The notes under the pieces: model-generated
Told to the model about the DNA's origin: nothing
What the model saw: only the letters and a program-made list of their open reading frames with translations
Database searches by the model: none
From: Geothrix sp.
GTDB lineage: Bacteria; Acidobacteriota; Holophagae; Holophagales; Holophagaceae
DNA: 64,000 bases
Direction: 5' to 3'
Assembly (NCBI GenBank): GCA_030824075.1
Contig: JAVBYJ010000074.1
Span: forward strand, 1-64,000
Shown here: piece by piece, positions 16,986-25,870 of the stretch
Layout of the letters: the number at the start of each line of letters is the position of its first letter
How positions within the stretch are numbered: position 1 is the stretch's first letter
Program-made: the position numbers and the translations under genes

Positions 16986-18368
16986 TTACTTCACGTACTG
17001 CCCGATCACGCGTTCAATGGCAGCCCTGCAGGCGGCGCAAAAACCCGCGTCATCACGCGTGAACATGAGGCAGTCTTCCTGGCTGCGGAAGTAGCCCTTG
17101 GCTTCGTAGTTGGCACCTTCGAAGGCGCCGACCTTGCCGCTGTGGGTGTCGGTGCCGAGCAGCTTCGTCTCGAAGACCTTCTCCCGGGCGAAGAGGGCGT
17201 CCATGTCGGCTTCGGGCTTGTTGGCGGCGCGGATGGCGCGGCGCTCCTTCTGGTAGGCGTGGCTGTGGGCTTCGAATTCGTCTTTCTTCCAGGGCGTGGG
17301 CAGAGGCGTGCCGGGGGTCAGCAGGGCCTGCCACTTGGGGTGTTTGGGATCCGCTGTGACATTGGGTTCCCAGGGTTCGGGGCGCGTGGGGCTGTTGGTG
17401 ACGGCCACGTCGGACGTGTAGTACTCGTCGGCCAGCCCGGCAAAGTGGTGGCCGAACTCGTGGACGAAGAGGTAGCCGATGGTGCTGTTGCCGGCGGAAG
17501 CTGTGCTGTAGAGGTTGTGGATGCCGCCACCGCCGTAGGTCTCGGCGTTCACCAGGATCTCCACGAACTCGTAGGGCGCCTGGGCGGCGATGTCGCGGAA
17601 GGCGCGGTTGTCGTACGTGAGCACATAGCGCTCACTGCCAAAGGCGTCGTACGTGGTGCCCAGAGGCGTGCGCTTATGCACCCCCGTGGAGGGCCTGGAA
17701 ATACCGCTTTCCTTGGCGGGCGGGCAGAGGGCCCACACGTTGAAATCCTTGCGGTGTTCCTTGAAGGGGGATTGTACGAAGAGAAGGTCCATGACCTTGC
17801 GGGCCTGCGCCTCGAAAGTGCCGCGTTCAGCGGTCGTGTAGCCGTCCCCCAGGATGAGAAAATCCACCTTGTCGGCGGGGTCCCCGGCCTTCTGCAGGGC
17901 GATGAGGCCGCCGGCCTCCGGGGCCGGGGTCCGCTCGATGAGGGGGTCCTTGGGATCGAGGTCGAAGGTCCAGAGGGTCTTGAAGGCGTTCTGGGCATCG
18001 CGCTTCTTCAACTGGATGCGCACGGGCGCGTCGGGCTGGGGGAAGCGGAGGGATTCGGAGAAGGTGCGACTCAGGGCCTTGGCCTCGTCTGTGGTTTCCC
18101 ACTCGCCATAGATGCTGGCGAAGCCACGGGAGTAAAAGAGCTTCCCGGTGGCCTTGTCGGTTACGTCGAAGCTGTACTTTCCAAGGTTGCTGGTATCCAC
18201 AGCCTTGGCGGGATTGCCGGGCCAGGGCAGGGGTTCCAGCACCACCCGATCCACGCCGAAGCGTTCGGAGGTGGCATCCCCCGTATGACCATAATCCACG
18301 CGCAGGGTGCGGGGCGGGGCGGCCAGGCAGGCCAGGGCGGCGAGGGCAAGCAGCAGGGGGCGGATCAT
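16986..18368 (-). CDS. Secreted M64-family (IgA peptidase-like) metallopeptidase
   Basis: The 460-residue product starts with signal peptide MIRPLLLALAALACLA (GAGGTG upstream of the ATG at 18368). The zinc motif is VHEFGHHFAGLADEYYTS: HExxH, with the third ligand in the DEY segment typical of M64. VDFLILGDGYTTAERG is the characteristic family start of the catalytic domain, and an N-terminal beta-rich part of about 150 residues precedes it. Probably extracellular or periplasmic. IgA cleavage itself is not implied; many soil bacteria carry M64 enzymes of unknown substrate. It is divergent from the YhbY gene over 46 bases. Confidence 0.85.
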   Translation of the reverse strand: MIRPLLLALAALACLAAPPRTLRVDYGHTGDATSERFGVDRVVLEPLPWPGNPAKAVDTSNLGKYSFDVTDKATGKLFYSRGFASIYGEWETTDEAKALSRTFSESLRFPQPDAPVRIQLKKRDAQNAFKTLWTFDLDPKDPLIERTPAPEAGGLIALQKAGDPADKVDFLILGDGYTTAERGTFEAQARKVMDLLFVQSPFKEHRKDFNVWALCPPAKESGISRPSTGVHKRTPLGTTYDAFGSERYVLTYDNRAFRDIAAQAPYEFVEILVNAETYGGGGIHNLYSTASAGNSTIGYLFVHEFGHHFAGLADEYYTSDVAVTNSPTRPEPWEPNVTADPKHPKWQALLTPGTPLPTPWKKDEFEAHSHAYQKERRAIRAANKPEADMDALFAREKVFETKLLGTDTHSGKVGAFEGANYEAKGYFRSQEDCLMFTRDDAGFCAACRAAIERVIGQYVK

Positions 18369-18414
18369 GGAACACCTCGCCAACGAGGATAGACTGTTCA
18401 GATCCGGAGACCCG

Positions 18415-18714
18415 ATGCTCACCCCAAAACAACGCCAGTACCTCAAGGCCCAGGCCCACAAGCTCAAGCCCGTCATGCACGTGGGGAAGGGGGGCGTGAC
18501 ACCCGCCCAGGCTGCGGAGCTCGATGTGATGGTGGACAGCCTCGAACTTGTGAAGGTCAAGATCAATCCCAACAGCTTTGAGGACGAGGACACCGCCGCC
18601 AAGGCCCTGTGCGCGTCGGTCCCCGCCCTGGAGCATGTCTGGACCATCGGCCACACCATGCTCTTCTTCCGGGCCAGCCGGACCCGCGACACAAGGTATC
18701 CTTTGCCCGCTTGA
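18415..18714 (+). CDS. yhbY: YhbY/CRS1-YhbY RNA-binding protein
   Basis: This 99-residue single-domain protein (MLTPKQRQYLKAQAHKLKPV) has the KH-like CRS1-YhbY fold, including VMHVGKGGVTPAQ where the GKGG-type loop contacts RNA, and IGHTMLFFRASR at the end. The E. coli relative associates with pre-50S ribosomal particles. The ATG at 18415 has GGAG upstream; longer in-frame starts overlap the divergent peptidase gene. The FHA gene follows 47 bases downstream. Confidence 0.88.
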   Translation: MLTPKQRQYLKAQAHKLKPVMHVGKGGVTPAQAAELDVMVDSLELVKVKINPNSFEDEDTAAKALCASVPALEHVWTIGHTMLFFRASRTRDTRYPLPA

Positions 18715-18761
18715 TTTAGGATGGGGGCGGATCCACCCGAAACATTCGGTGTGGAGGTCCG

Positions 18762-20864
18762 ATGCCCTACCTGTCCTGGCTGGAGGGAAGTCAGCTCATG
18801 CGGCATGCCGTCCACGAGGCATGCCAGGTGGGCAGGGATCCGCTGGCGTGTGCTCTGGCCCAACCGAATCTGGCCGGGCTCTCCAGGGTCCATGCCGCCA
18901 TCGATTGCATCGGCGGAATCTGGTGGGTGAAGGATCTGGATTCAGTGAATGGCACCCAGTTGAACGGCCTGCCCCTTAATCACCCCCAGGGCAATGCGCT
19001 CCAGGACGGGGATGACCTCGATGTGGGGGGGTGGCACCTGACCTTCACGGATGGCTTCCCGGGCCTGGACAACCAGGTCTTCGTGGAAAGGGTAGGCGAC
19101 CTGTTTCACGAGGTCCGACCCGAACCGGCCCAGGCGATGGTGCTGATCCGGGGCATCGAGCTGCTCCATCGATCCACGGAAAAGCTCCTGAGACAGGCCG
19201 ATTCCGACGCCATGGTGAAGGGACTCCTTGAGGAATCGTTGCGTCTCCTGGGCGGCGACCGTGGCTTTCTCGTCATGAAGCAAAAGGAAGGGGAATGGCG
19301 CACGGCACATCGCGTGGGCGATGTGCAGGAGGGGATCGGTCTCTCCCGTTCCGTCCTCGACTATGTGGCGCGGGAGCGCACTGCGGTGTTGTCCAACCAG
19401 CCACTCGCGGATCCGCGGTTTGGGGGCATGAGCCTGGTGGAACTGCATCGGGGATCCCTGCTTTGTGCCCCCATGGAGGATGAAGGGGAGATCCTTGGCG
19501 CCCTCTACCTGGACCGGGAATCAGAAGGGCGCCCCTTCAGCCGCTTCGACTTGGCCATCTTCCAGACCTTTGTTCGGCTCGGGTCCATGGCCCTTCGTCA
19601 GGCCATGCTCAACCGGCGGGCCCTCGGCCAGGCAGAACAACAGGGCGAACTCTTGAGGTTGCGCACGGAGCGCCAGCGCGAGGCTGATCGCCACGGCGAA
19701 CTGCTTTCTGCCATGGCTGCTCCGCTCAGACGCGTGCACAGCTGGGCGGAGAACCTCCCGGACCGCGCGGGAGAGGCCATCCGCTCCCAGATTGAACAAC
19801 TGGCGGCGCTGCTCGATCACGGCAGCAGGGAGGGGCTGGGAGGGGAAGCGCCCCTGGTGGGTCATCCACTTCCGGTGGCCGCCCTCCAGGAGGACTTCGT
19901 CCGGCGCTGGGAGGCGCTGCTTCACCTGCGAAAGGCCCGCTTGTGCGCGGGAGAGGCCCCAGTTGCTTCAGTCTGGATGACCGGCGGCCCCTTGGTGGTC
20001 GCCCTCGCCGGTTTGGTGGAGCCCATGCTCATGCAACTGGCCGAAGGGGGCACGGTCTCCACCCGCTGGGATCAGGAGCGGGGTTTCCGAATTCTTCGGT
20101 TGAGCCTTCCGGCCGGATTGCATGGCCCCTTACCCGATCCTTGGACCCAACGGATGCTGCAGGACGCCGGAGTGCGATGGCACTGGGCCGACCAGGCTCT
20201 GGACCTTTTCCTTCCGGAAGGTCCGGATGCCATGCCTGAAGAGCCCGACCGGCCCCTGCTGGGCCTGGTGAGCGAGGATCTGAATCTGCTGGGCCTCTTC
20301 CAGACCGTGGCTGAGGCCGGGGATCTGTGGCTTCACCCGCTGGAGCAGGGGCCGCCACCACCGCCGCTGCCCAAGTTCCGCTTCCTCGTGGTGGATGCCC
20401 AAGGCACCCGGGACCTAGAGGGTTGCATCCGCGCCTACCGCCACCATCCCTCGTTCGCCACGACGCCGATCCTGGTGATTCGCTGCACTGAGGACGATAC
20501 GCCTCGGCTCATCGAGGCCGGTGCGACGGACTGGCTGGCGGAGGGTTTCCGCTGGGAGGCGCTCCACCACCGTCTCCAGGTGCTGCGTGGGCACACCGAA
20601 CTGCAGCAGCGCGCCCTCGCCGCCGAACGGCTGGAATCCTTCCGGCAGATGGCAGGCACCCTGAAGCACGAGATCAACAACCCGCTGGCGATCATCTCTA
20701 TGCAGGTGGAGATGCTGCAGCGGAAATACCCCGAAGAGGTCAAGCTCGCGAAGATCGGGGAGATGGTGGACCGCATCCGGGCCCTGGTGCAGGTGCTCCA
20801 GAAGATGCGGGAAACCCCCACGGAGGACTACGCGGACGGTTCAAGCATCCTGCGGTTGGGATGA
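18762..20864 (+). CDS. FHA-GAF protein with degenerate kinase/receiver parts and a C-terminal HisKA-like helix
   Basis: The 700 residues show an unusual order. An FHA domain comes first (about 1-100: VGRDPLACALAQ, SRVHAAI, DLDSVNGTQLNG), then a GAF domain (about 130-285: LLEESLRLLGGDRGFLVMK, GSLLCAPMEDEGEILGALYL). After a coiled stretch there is a segment resembling a histidine-kinase ATPase without recognisable N/G boxes (about 330-490) and a receiver-like segment without the full acidic pocket (about 545-630). Last comes TLKHEINNPLAIISMQVEML with H636, a HisKA dimerisation/phosphoacceptor helix, 65 residues from the end. No catalytic domain follows it. GGAGGTCCG precedes the ATG. Function is unassigned; a scaffold or phosphotransfer partner is possible. 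Confidence 0.65.
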   Translation: MPYLSWLEGSQLMRHAVHEACQVGRDPLACALAQPNLAGLSRVHAAIDCIGGIWWVKDLDSVNGTQLNGLPLNHPQGNALQDGDDLDVGGWHLTFTDGFPGLDNQVFVERVGDLFHEVRPEPAQAMVLIRGIELLHRSTEKLLRQADSDAMVKGLLEESLRLLGGDRGFLVMKQKEGEWRTAHRVGDVQEGIGLSRSVLDYVARERTAVLSNQPLADPRFGGMSLVELHRGSLLCAPMEDEGEILGALYLDRESEGRPFSRFDLAIFQTFVRLGSMALRQAMLNRRALGQAEQQGELLRLRTERQREADRHGELLSAMAAPLRRVHSWAENLPDRAGEAIRSQIEQLAALLDHGSREGLGGEAPLVGHPLPVAALQEDFVRRWEALLHLRKARLCAGEAPVASVWMTGGPLVVALAGLVEPMLMQLAEGGTVSTRWDQERGFRILRLSLPAGLHGPLPDPWTQRMLQDAGVRWHWADQALDLFLPEGPDAMPEEPDRPLLGLVSEDLNLLGLFQTVAEAGDLWLHPLEQGPPPPPLPKFRFLVVDAQGTRDLEGCIRAYRHHPSFATTPILVIRCTEDDTPRLIEAGATDWLAEGFRWEALHHRLQVLRGHTELQQRALAAERLESFRQMAGTLKHEINNPLAIISMQVEMLQRKYPEEVKLAKIGEMVDRIRALVQVLQKMRETPTEDYADGSSILRLG

Positions 20865-20876
20865 GGCTTGCAGCGA

Positions 20877-21434
20877 TCAGCCGTCAGCGGTCAGCAGGTG
20901 GAGGCCGCGCTCGCTCAAGAGGGCCTGGACGGGCCAATCGTGAGGTTCCACGGGGACGGGGAGGTGCATCTGGGCCTCGAAACCCACGCCGACGGTAAGC
21001 ACCCCCTCGGGCAGGTTCACCAACAGGGCGTCGTAGAACCCTCGCCCATAGCCGAGGCGGTGACCCTGGTCGTTGAAGGCCAGCCCGGGCACCAGGAGCA
21101 ACTGCACCGGCGGTAGGAAGTGCTGGGCCAGGGTGGGTTCCATGAGACCCCAGGGGCCTTTCTCCAGTGGTTCCGTGCCCCAGGCGAGACGCGGAGGCTG
21201 GGTGGAGACCACTCTGGGGAAGAACCAGAGCCAGTCCGGGTGAGCGGCGACGGCGGGGCGCAGGTCGATCTCGGAACCGAAGGGCCAGAAGGCCCCGAAG
21301 CGGGTGAGGCGCCGGCTCTGGCCAAGGCGATCAAGGTGGCCTGCGATGGCTGCGGACCATGCCGCGCGGGCGTCCGCCGGGAGGTGGTCCCTGCGAGCCT
21401 TCATGTGAGTCCGGAATTCAGGTTTTGTAGCCAC
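20877..21434 (-). CDS. 5-formyltetrahydrofolate cyclo-ligase
   Basis: This 185-residue enzyme converts 5-formyl-THF to 5,10-methenyl-THF with ATP. The hallmarks are LLLVPGLAFNDQGHRLGYGRGFYD near the C-terminus and the basic N-terminus FRTHMKARRDHLP. The start is a GTG; an internal ATG (MKARR) is an alternative. It is convergent with the FHA gene (12-base gap) and divergent from the phospholipase D-like gene. Genes of this family are called fau, ygfA or MTHFS. Confidence 0.88.
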   Translation of the reverse strand: MATKPEFRTHMKARRDHLPADARAAWSAAIAGHLDRLGQSRRLTRFGAFWPFGSEIDLRPAVAAHPDWLWFFPRVVSTQPPRLAWGTEPLEKGPWGLMEPTLAQHFLPPVQLLLVPGLAFNDQGHRLGYGRGFYDALLVNLPEGVLTVGVGFEAQMHLPVPVEPHDWPVQALLSERGLHLLTADG

Positions 21435-21499
21435 GTCTTCACATCAGCAGGGCAGGAGCGTTCCCGTCAACGGGGTATCCTCAACCCTGGAGTGACGCC

Positions 21500-22702
21500 A
21501 TGACTGTTCGTTCCCTCGTCCTCATCCTCGCCGCCGCCCTGTCTCTGGTCGTCCCCCAGCCCGCGCGGGCGCAGTCCGGGAGCCAGCGTCAGGTGCCAGC
21601 CACCCGACTGGTGCAGTCCATCCCGGTGGAGACGGATCTGGCGGATCCAGCGCTGCCCTTCGCCAAGGATGTGTGGGTGGACATGATCCACCGGGCGAAG
21701 ACGAGCGTAGAGGCCGCCGAGTTCTATGTCACCAGCCGTGCCGGGAGCGCCCTGGAACCTGTGCTGGCCGAGCTGGAAAAGGCCGGTGCTCGAGGCGTGA
21801 AGGTGCGCTTCCTGCTCTCGTCGAAGATGCTGGGCCAGGACCCCGCCTCCGTGGGCCGGATCCGTCGCATTCCCGGTGCCGAGGTGCGCAGCTTCGATCT
21901 GACCGGCGTCTCCAGGGGCATCCTCCACGCCAAGTATTTCGTGGTGGACGGCCAAGAGGCCTTCCTGGGAAGCCAGAACTTCGACTGGCGGGCCCTGGAG
22001 CAGATTCACGAACTGGGCGTGCAGACTTCCGATCCGCGCATCGTGTTGCGGCTGTCAGAGCTCTTTGCCATCGATTGGCGCTTCGCCGAGGGGGGGAAAC
22101 TTCCTGATTTTCCTGCGCAGCCGCCGATGTCCGCGCGTTCCCAGGTGGAGCTGGTGGCCAGTCCGCCCTTCCTGACGCCGAAGGATATCCGGCCGGCCAT
22201 CGCGGCGCTGGTGGACTTGCTGGAGCAAGCGAAGCAGACCGTGCGGGTGCAGCTGCTGGTCTATTCGCCCATCTCGGGACAGGATCACTACTGGCCGGTG
22301 CTGGACAACGCCCTCCGCGCCGCCGCCGTCCGAGGCGTGAAGGTCCGCCTCCTGGTATCGGATTGGGTGCTGGGGGGCCGGGGCCTCCCGCACCTGAAGG
22401 CTCTCACGCTAATTCCAAACCTGGAGGTGAAGGTGGCCTCCATCCCCGAGGCCAAGGAGGGGCACATACCTTTTGCGCGCACCATCCACAGCAAATACCT
22501 GGTGGTGGACGAGACGCATCTGGCCTTGGGCACCAGCAACTGGGAGGAGGGCTACTTCACCGAGTCCCGGAACATCGAGCTGATCTTCCGGGACTCGTCC
22601 ATGGCGGGCCAAGCCGCTGGGATCTTCGATCGCCTGTGGAACAGCCGCTACACCTTCACGCTGGATCCCACGAAGGTCTACGAGAAACGGAAAGTGGATT
22701 AA
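21500..22702 (+). CDS. Secreted phospholipase D-like/cardiolipin synthase-type protein
   Basis: The 400-residue protein has a signal peptide (about 1-25, ending PARAQ) and two PLD catalytic motifs: ILHAKYFVVDGQEAFLGSQN (HxKxxxxD) and TIHSKYLVVDETHLALGTSN. Each half has a substrate/strand region (LEPVLAELEKAGARGVKVRF and LDNALRAAAVRGVKVRLLVS), the bilobed PLD arrangement. A cleavable signal rather than a membrane anchor suggests a periplasmic phosphodiesterase instead of a true cardiolipin synthase. A palindromic repeat follows its stop. Confidence 0.82.
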   Translation: MTVRSLVLILAAALSLVVPQPARAQSGSQRQVPATRLVQSIPVETDLADPALPFAKDVWVDMIHRAKTSVEAAEFYVTSRAGSALEPVLAELEKAGARGVKVRFLLSSKMLGQDPASVGRIRRIPGAEVRSFDLTGVSRGILHAKYFVVDGQEAFLGSQNFDWRALEQIHELGVQTSDPRIVLRLSELFAIDWRFAEGGKLPDFPAQPPMSARSQVELVASPPFLTPKDIRPAIAALVDLLEQAKQTVRVQLLVYSPISGQDHYWPVLDNALRAAAVRGVKVRLLVSDWVLGGRGLPHLKALTLIPNLEVKVASIPEAKEGHIPFARTIHSKYLVVDETHLALGTSNWEEGYFTESRNIELIFRDSSMAGQAAGIFDRLWNSRYTFTLDPTKVYEKRKVD

Positions 22703-22708
22703 AAGATC

Positions 22709-22780
22709 ACCGCCAAGGCGCCAAGAACTGCAATAGCGGGCTTCTGTTTCTTTTCTTGGCGTGCTTGGCGTCTTGGCTGT
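22709..22780. repeat. Intergenic palindromic repeat, CCAAG family, copy 2
   Basis: ACCGCCAAGGCGCCAAGAA (22709-22727) faces TTCTTGGCGTGCTTGGCG and TCTTGGC on the right. Arms are imperfect, but it is the same sequence family as 14244-14315. It sits in the convergent gap between the PLD gene and mqnE, so it could end both transcripts. Confidence 0.7.
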
Positions 22781-22802
22781 TAAAGCATTTCTTTTCGAAT
22801 TG

Positions 22803-23930
22803 CTAGGCGTTGGCGTACACATTGTAGAGATTGTCCCGTTCCAGGGCCTCGAAACCGGCCTCGCGGATGAGGCGTACCAGTTCGCCTTGCTGGAGCCCTT
22901 GGGGGCTCTTGGCGCCTGCCAGGTGGGCGATCTCCTCGGCGATGACCGTTCCGTCCAGGTCATCGGCGCCGTAGCTGAGGCCCGCCTGGGCCAGGCCCGG
23001 GGAGATCATCACCCAGTAGGCCTTGATGTGAGGAATGTTGTCGAGCAGCAACCGGGCCACGGCGATCTCGCGGAGATCCTGGGTGCCCGTGGTTTCGTGG
23101 ATCACGTGGGTGGCGCTCAGCTCGTTGTCCTCGTTCTGATAGGCCAGAGGAATGTAGGCGAGGAAGCCCGTATAGCCCGCGGCCAGCGAGCGGTCCTGCA
23201 GGTCGCGCAGGCGCAGCAGGTGGTCCACCCGGTGCTTGGCTTCCTCGATGTGGCCATAGAGCATGGTGCAGTTGGTGGGCAGCCCCTTGCGGTGGCAGAG
23301 CTCGGCGGTGTCGAGCCAGACTTGGGCGTCCTTCTTGCCGATGCAGATCTTCTTGCGGAGTTCCTCGTCGAAGATTTCCGCGCCGCCGCCGGGGCAGCTT
23401 TCCAGGCCCGCGGCCATGCAGCGATCCAGGAAGGCGTCGGTGGACAGGCCTGAAATGCGGGCGTAGTAGTCCATCTCGATCATGGTGAAGACCTTGAGGT
23501 GGATGGAGGGGAACCGCGCCTTGATTTTCCCGAACAGATCCTCGAAGTAGTCGATCTTCAGCTTCGGGTTGTGCCCCGAGGTCATGTGCAGCTCACGGAC
23601 GCCCGTGTTCTCGGGCTTCTCCAGCTCCTGGATGATGTCCTCTGCGGAAAGGGCGTAGGCCCGTGGGTCGCCGGGTTTGGCCTGGAAGGCGCAGAACTGG
23701 CAGTGGGTGTAACAGACGTTGGTATACGACAAGCGGCGGCTCACCACGTAGTAGGCGGCCCGGCCGTGCTTCTGCAGTCTGACGTGATGAGCCATGGCGC
23801 CCACGCCGGTGAGATCCGGTGTCGCGTAGAGCAGCAGGCCATCGTCGAAGGTCAGGCGCTCGCCCCGCAGCACCTTGTCCGCCAGGGGCAGCAGGCGTGG
23901 GTCGCGAATCCTCGAATGAAGTGACAACAT
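22803..23930 (-). CDS. mqnE: Aminofutalosine synthase (radical SAM)
   Basis: The 375-residue protein uses a radical SAM 4Fe-4S cluster bound by C73, C77 and C80 (NVCYTHCQFCAF, CxxxCxxC). It joins a chorismate-derived enolpyruvyl compound to SAM in the futalosine menaquinone pathway. ELHMTSGHNPKLKIDYFE and MEAGLESCPGG-like text (CMAAGLESCPGGGAEIFD) are typical of MqnE rather than MqnC or the F420 enzyme CofH. I choose the ATG at 23930 (GAGG upstream); a longer frame exists. No other mqn gene is in the window. Confidence 0.88.
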   Translation of the reverse strand: MLSLHSRIRDPRLLPLADKVLRGERLTFDDGLLLYATPDLTGVGAMAHHVRLQKHGRAAYYVVSRRLSYTNVCYTHCQFCAFQAKPGDPRAYALSAEDIIQELEKPENTGVRELHMTSGHNPKLKIDYFEDLFGKIKARFPSIHLKVFTMIEMDYYARISGLSTDAFLDRCMAAGLESCPGGGAEIFDEELRKKICIGKKDAQVWLDTAELCHRKGLPTNCTMLYGHIEEAKHRVDHLLRLRDLQDRSLAAGYTGFLAYIPLAYQNEDNELSATHVIHETTGTQDLREIAVARLLLDNIPHIKAYWVMISPGLAQAGLSYGADDLDGTVIAEEIAHLAGAKSPQGLQQGELVRLIREAGFEALERDNLYNVYANA

Positions 23931-24032
23931 CGATACCTCGGCCCTCCAGTGTAGCGCTGCCTCGATGCGGTTCCGAACCCTGCCTGAAACCCCTGGCAGA
24001 TCCTGACCTGGTGGCACCAGCGTCTGGCGGGG

Positions 24033-25781
24033 TCAGGGGCCTTCGGGCAGTCGGGGAAGGCGGACCTGGAAGGTCGTACCCAGTCCGACTTGGGTGGTAA
24101 AGGCAATGGACCCGCCCGCGTTCTCCAGCAGCGACTTCACGGAGACCAGGCCGAGCCCGGTTCCTGTGCCAGAGGCCTTCGTGGTGAAGAAGGGCTGGAA
24201 TACCTGATCGAGAAGGCTTTCGGGAATCCCGCCGCCGGTGTCCTGGACCTCGAGGAGAGGCCCCATGGCAGGCTCATCGAAGTATGGGGACCGGGCCCGG
24301 AGGGTAATGGTTCCTCCGGACGGCATGGCGTCCCGGGCGTTGCTGACCAGGTTCACAAGGATCTGTTCCAGCATGCCGCGGGTGCCCATGAAGGGTACCG
24401 GTCCGGCCACGTGCTCCACCCAGAGTGTCTGGTTCCGGGGCAGCAGCATCTGGAGCAGGGGTTGGATCGCTTTAAGCTCGTCATTCAGATCCATGACCTG
24501 CGGGATCTCGGAGTTCTGGCGGCCCAGGGCCATCAAACGATTGCTCAAGGAAGCCACATGCTGCGTGGCGCCCTGGACCCGGACCATGTCTTCGCGGTTC
24601 GGAAGCCTGCCTTCATCCAGATCCAGGATCACGAGTTCCGCCCGGCTCTGGATCGCGCTCAACAGGTTGTTCATGTCATGGGCGAGACCTGCGCCCAGCG
24701 AGGCCAGCGCGTTCATGCGCTCCGTGCGCAAAAGCATGGCCTGGGCCCTTTCCAGGGCCGCGGTGCGTTCGGCCACGCGGGACTCCAGATGCCGGGAAAG
24801 GACCGAATAATCCCGAAGCGCCAGATACTGGCGGGCCAGCAACACGACGACCAGGCTCAGAGCCAGCCACACGAGAACGAGGCTGTTCCCGGACCCGGAA
24901 GAGCCCGCCACCAACAGCCACATGCCCAGCACCATGCCCCCCAGCACGGGGAGGTAGGGGAGGACGTGGACGATGCGCGTTTGCCCGCCAGTGGGGGTGG
25001 TGGACCCCACCGGGCGAGGCGAAAGAGCCGCTCCAAGGTAGGCCAAGGGGATGATAAAGATCAGGGGCGGCCCTCCGGGAAATTCGAAGAGGGGTTTGCC
25101 TGAAAGAGCGCCCAGCAGCCAATTGAAGTTATACATGCTCGCAAGCAGGAACGCGCCTGCGAGCCACCCCAAGGGCCCGCGAAAGCGGGAGGGCTCGGGA
25201 AGCCCCAGGTAGACCGCCAGGCCCAGCAGCAGATCGTAGATCAGGAAGGTCGCCAACCACAGCAGGCGATCTCCGAGGGGGAAACGGTCGCTGAGGAATA
25301 CCGGGCCCAGCACCAGGCCCCAGAGGATGAAGAACACGGCGAGGGCGAACAGGAGGCCGTCCAGGCCATGGCGGATGCGGTCGAACCGCGTGCGGGGAGC
25401 GAGGTGCCAGACAAGCAGGGCCCCGATCTGGATGCAAGAACCCAGAGCCGGGAGGACGATGGTGGCCTCTACGATCAAGGTGGGTAAGGGGTATCCGAGG
25501 AAGGTGGGGATGCGCGTGGCTTGGATGAGGACGGCGATGAACAGCGAGAGTGACAAAAGTTTCCAGCCCATCGCCTCAGGGCCGGGTCTCCACGCGCGCC
25601 GTGCCGAAGCGAGCAGGGCCGCGGAGGTCAGAAGGAGCGTCCCCACCAGGATGGCCAGGACCCGCGGGCGTCCCGAGAGCCAAGTTTGCATCGCGAACCC
25701 AGTCAGGGCCGCCAGGCCCGCCACCACCCCTAGCGTCAATCCTGGGCGGGTGGGGTCGGAATCTTCGTGTGAGGAACCCAT
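24033..25781 (-). CDS. Membrane sensor histidine kinase with seven to nine TM helices
   Basis: The 582-residue protein has a hydrophobic N-terminal half (about residues 15-330, MASE/7TM-like, no known sensor fold recognised). A coiled linker (SVLSRHLESRVAERTAALER) and a kinase core follow: H368 in GAGLAHDMNNLLSA, N box NLVSNARDAMPSGG, G1 DTGGGIPE, F box FQPFFTTK, G2 GTGTGLGLVSV. It resembles NtrB/HupT-like kinases. No partner response regulator is adjacent. The start at 25781 has no ribosome-binding site. A far longer open frame covers the pyrD region out of frame and is spurious. Confidence 0.82.
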   Translation of the reverse strand: MGSSHEDSDPTRPGLTLGVVAGLAALTGFAMQTWLSGRPRVLAILVGTLLLTSAALLASARRAWRPGPEAMGWKLLSLSLFIAVLIQATRIPTFLGYPLPTLIVEATIVLPALGSCIQIGALLVWHLAPRTRFDRIRHGLDGLLFALAVFFILWGLVLGPVFLSDRFPLGDRLLWLATFLIYDLLLGLAVYLGLPEPSRFRGPLGWLAGAFLLASMYNFNWLLGALSGKPLFEFPGGPPLIFIIPLAYLGAALSPRPVGSTTPTGGQTRIVHVLPYLPVLGGMVLGMWLLVAGSSGSGNSLVLVWLALSLVVVLLARQYLALRDYSVLSRHLESRVAERTAALERAQAMLLRTERMNALASLGAGLAHDMNNLLSAIQSRAELVILDLDEGRLPNREDMVRVQGATQHVASLSNRLMALGRQNSEIPQVMDLNDELKAIQPLLQMLLPRNQTLWVEHVAGPVPFMGTRGMLEQILVNLVSNARDAMPSGGTITLRARSPYFDEPAMGPLLEVQDTGGGIPESLLDQVFQPFFTTKASGTGTGLGLVSVKSLLENAGGSIAFTTQVGLGTTFQVRLPRLPEGP

Positions 25782-25800
25782 GAAAGTCAGTATAGACACA
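25782..25800 (-). promoter_or_regulatory. Possible promoter giving a leaderless kinase mRNA
   Basis: On the minus strand TATACT (25794-25789) lies seven bases before the ATG at 25781. Transcription from this -10 would begin at or next to the start codon. No Shine-Dalgarno sequence precedes that ATG, which fits leaderless translation. The -35 region is poor, so confidence is low. Confidence 0.35.
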
Positions 25801-25870
25801 GGTCTCGGTTCACCCGGAGGCGCGGACGGGCCCTGCGGTTGGGGACCGGCAGCCGGTGAAGGGTGCGCCT

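Noticed and set aside
16959-18392. A 477-codon frame opposite the M64 peptidase
   Set aside because: Gly/Ala/Val-rich shadow product; the minus strand has signal peptide and zinc motif.
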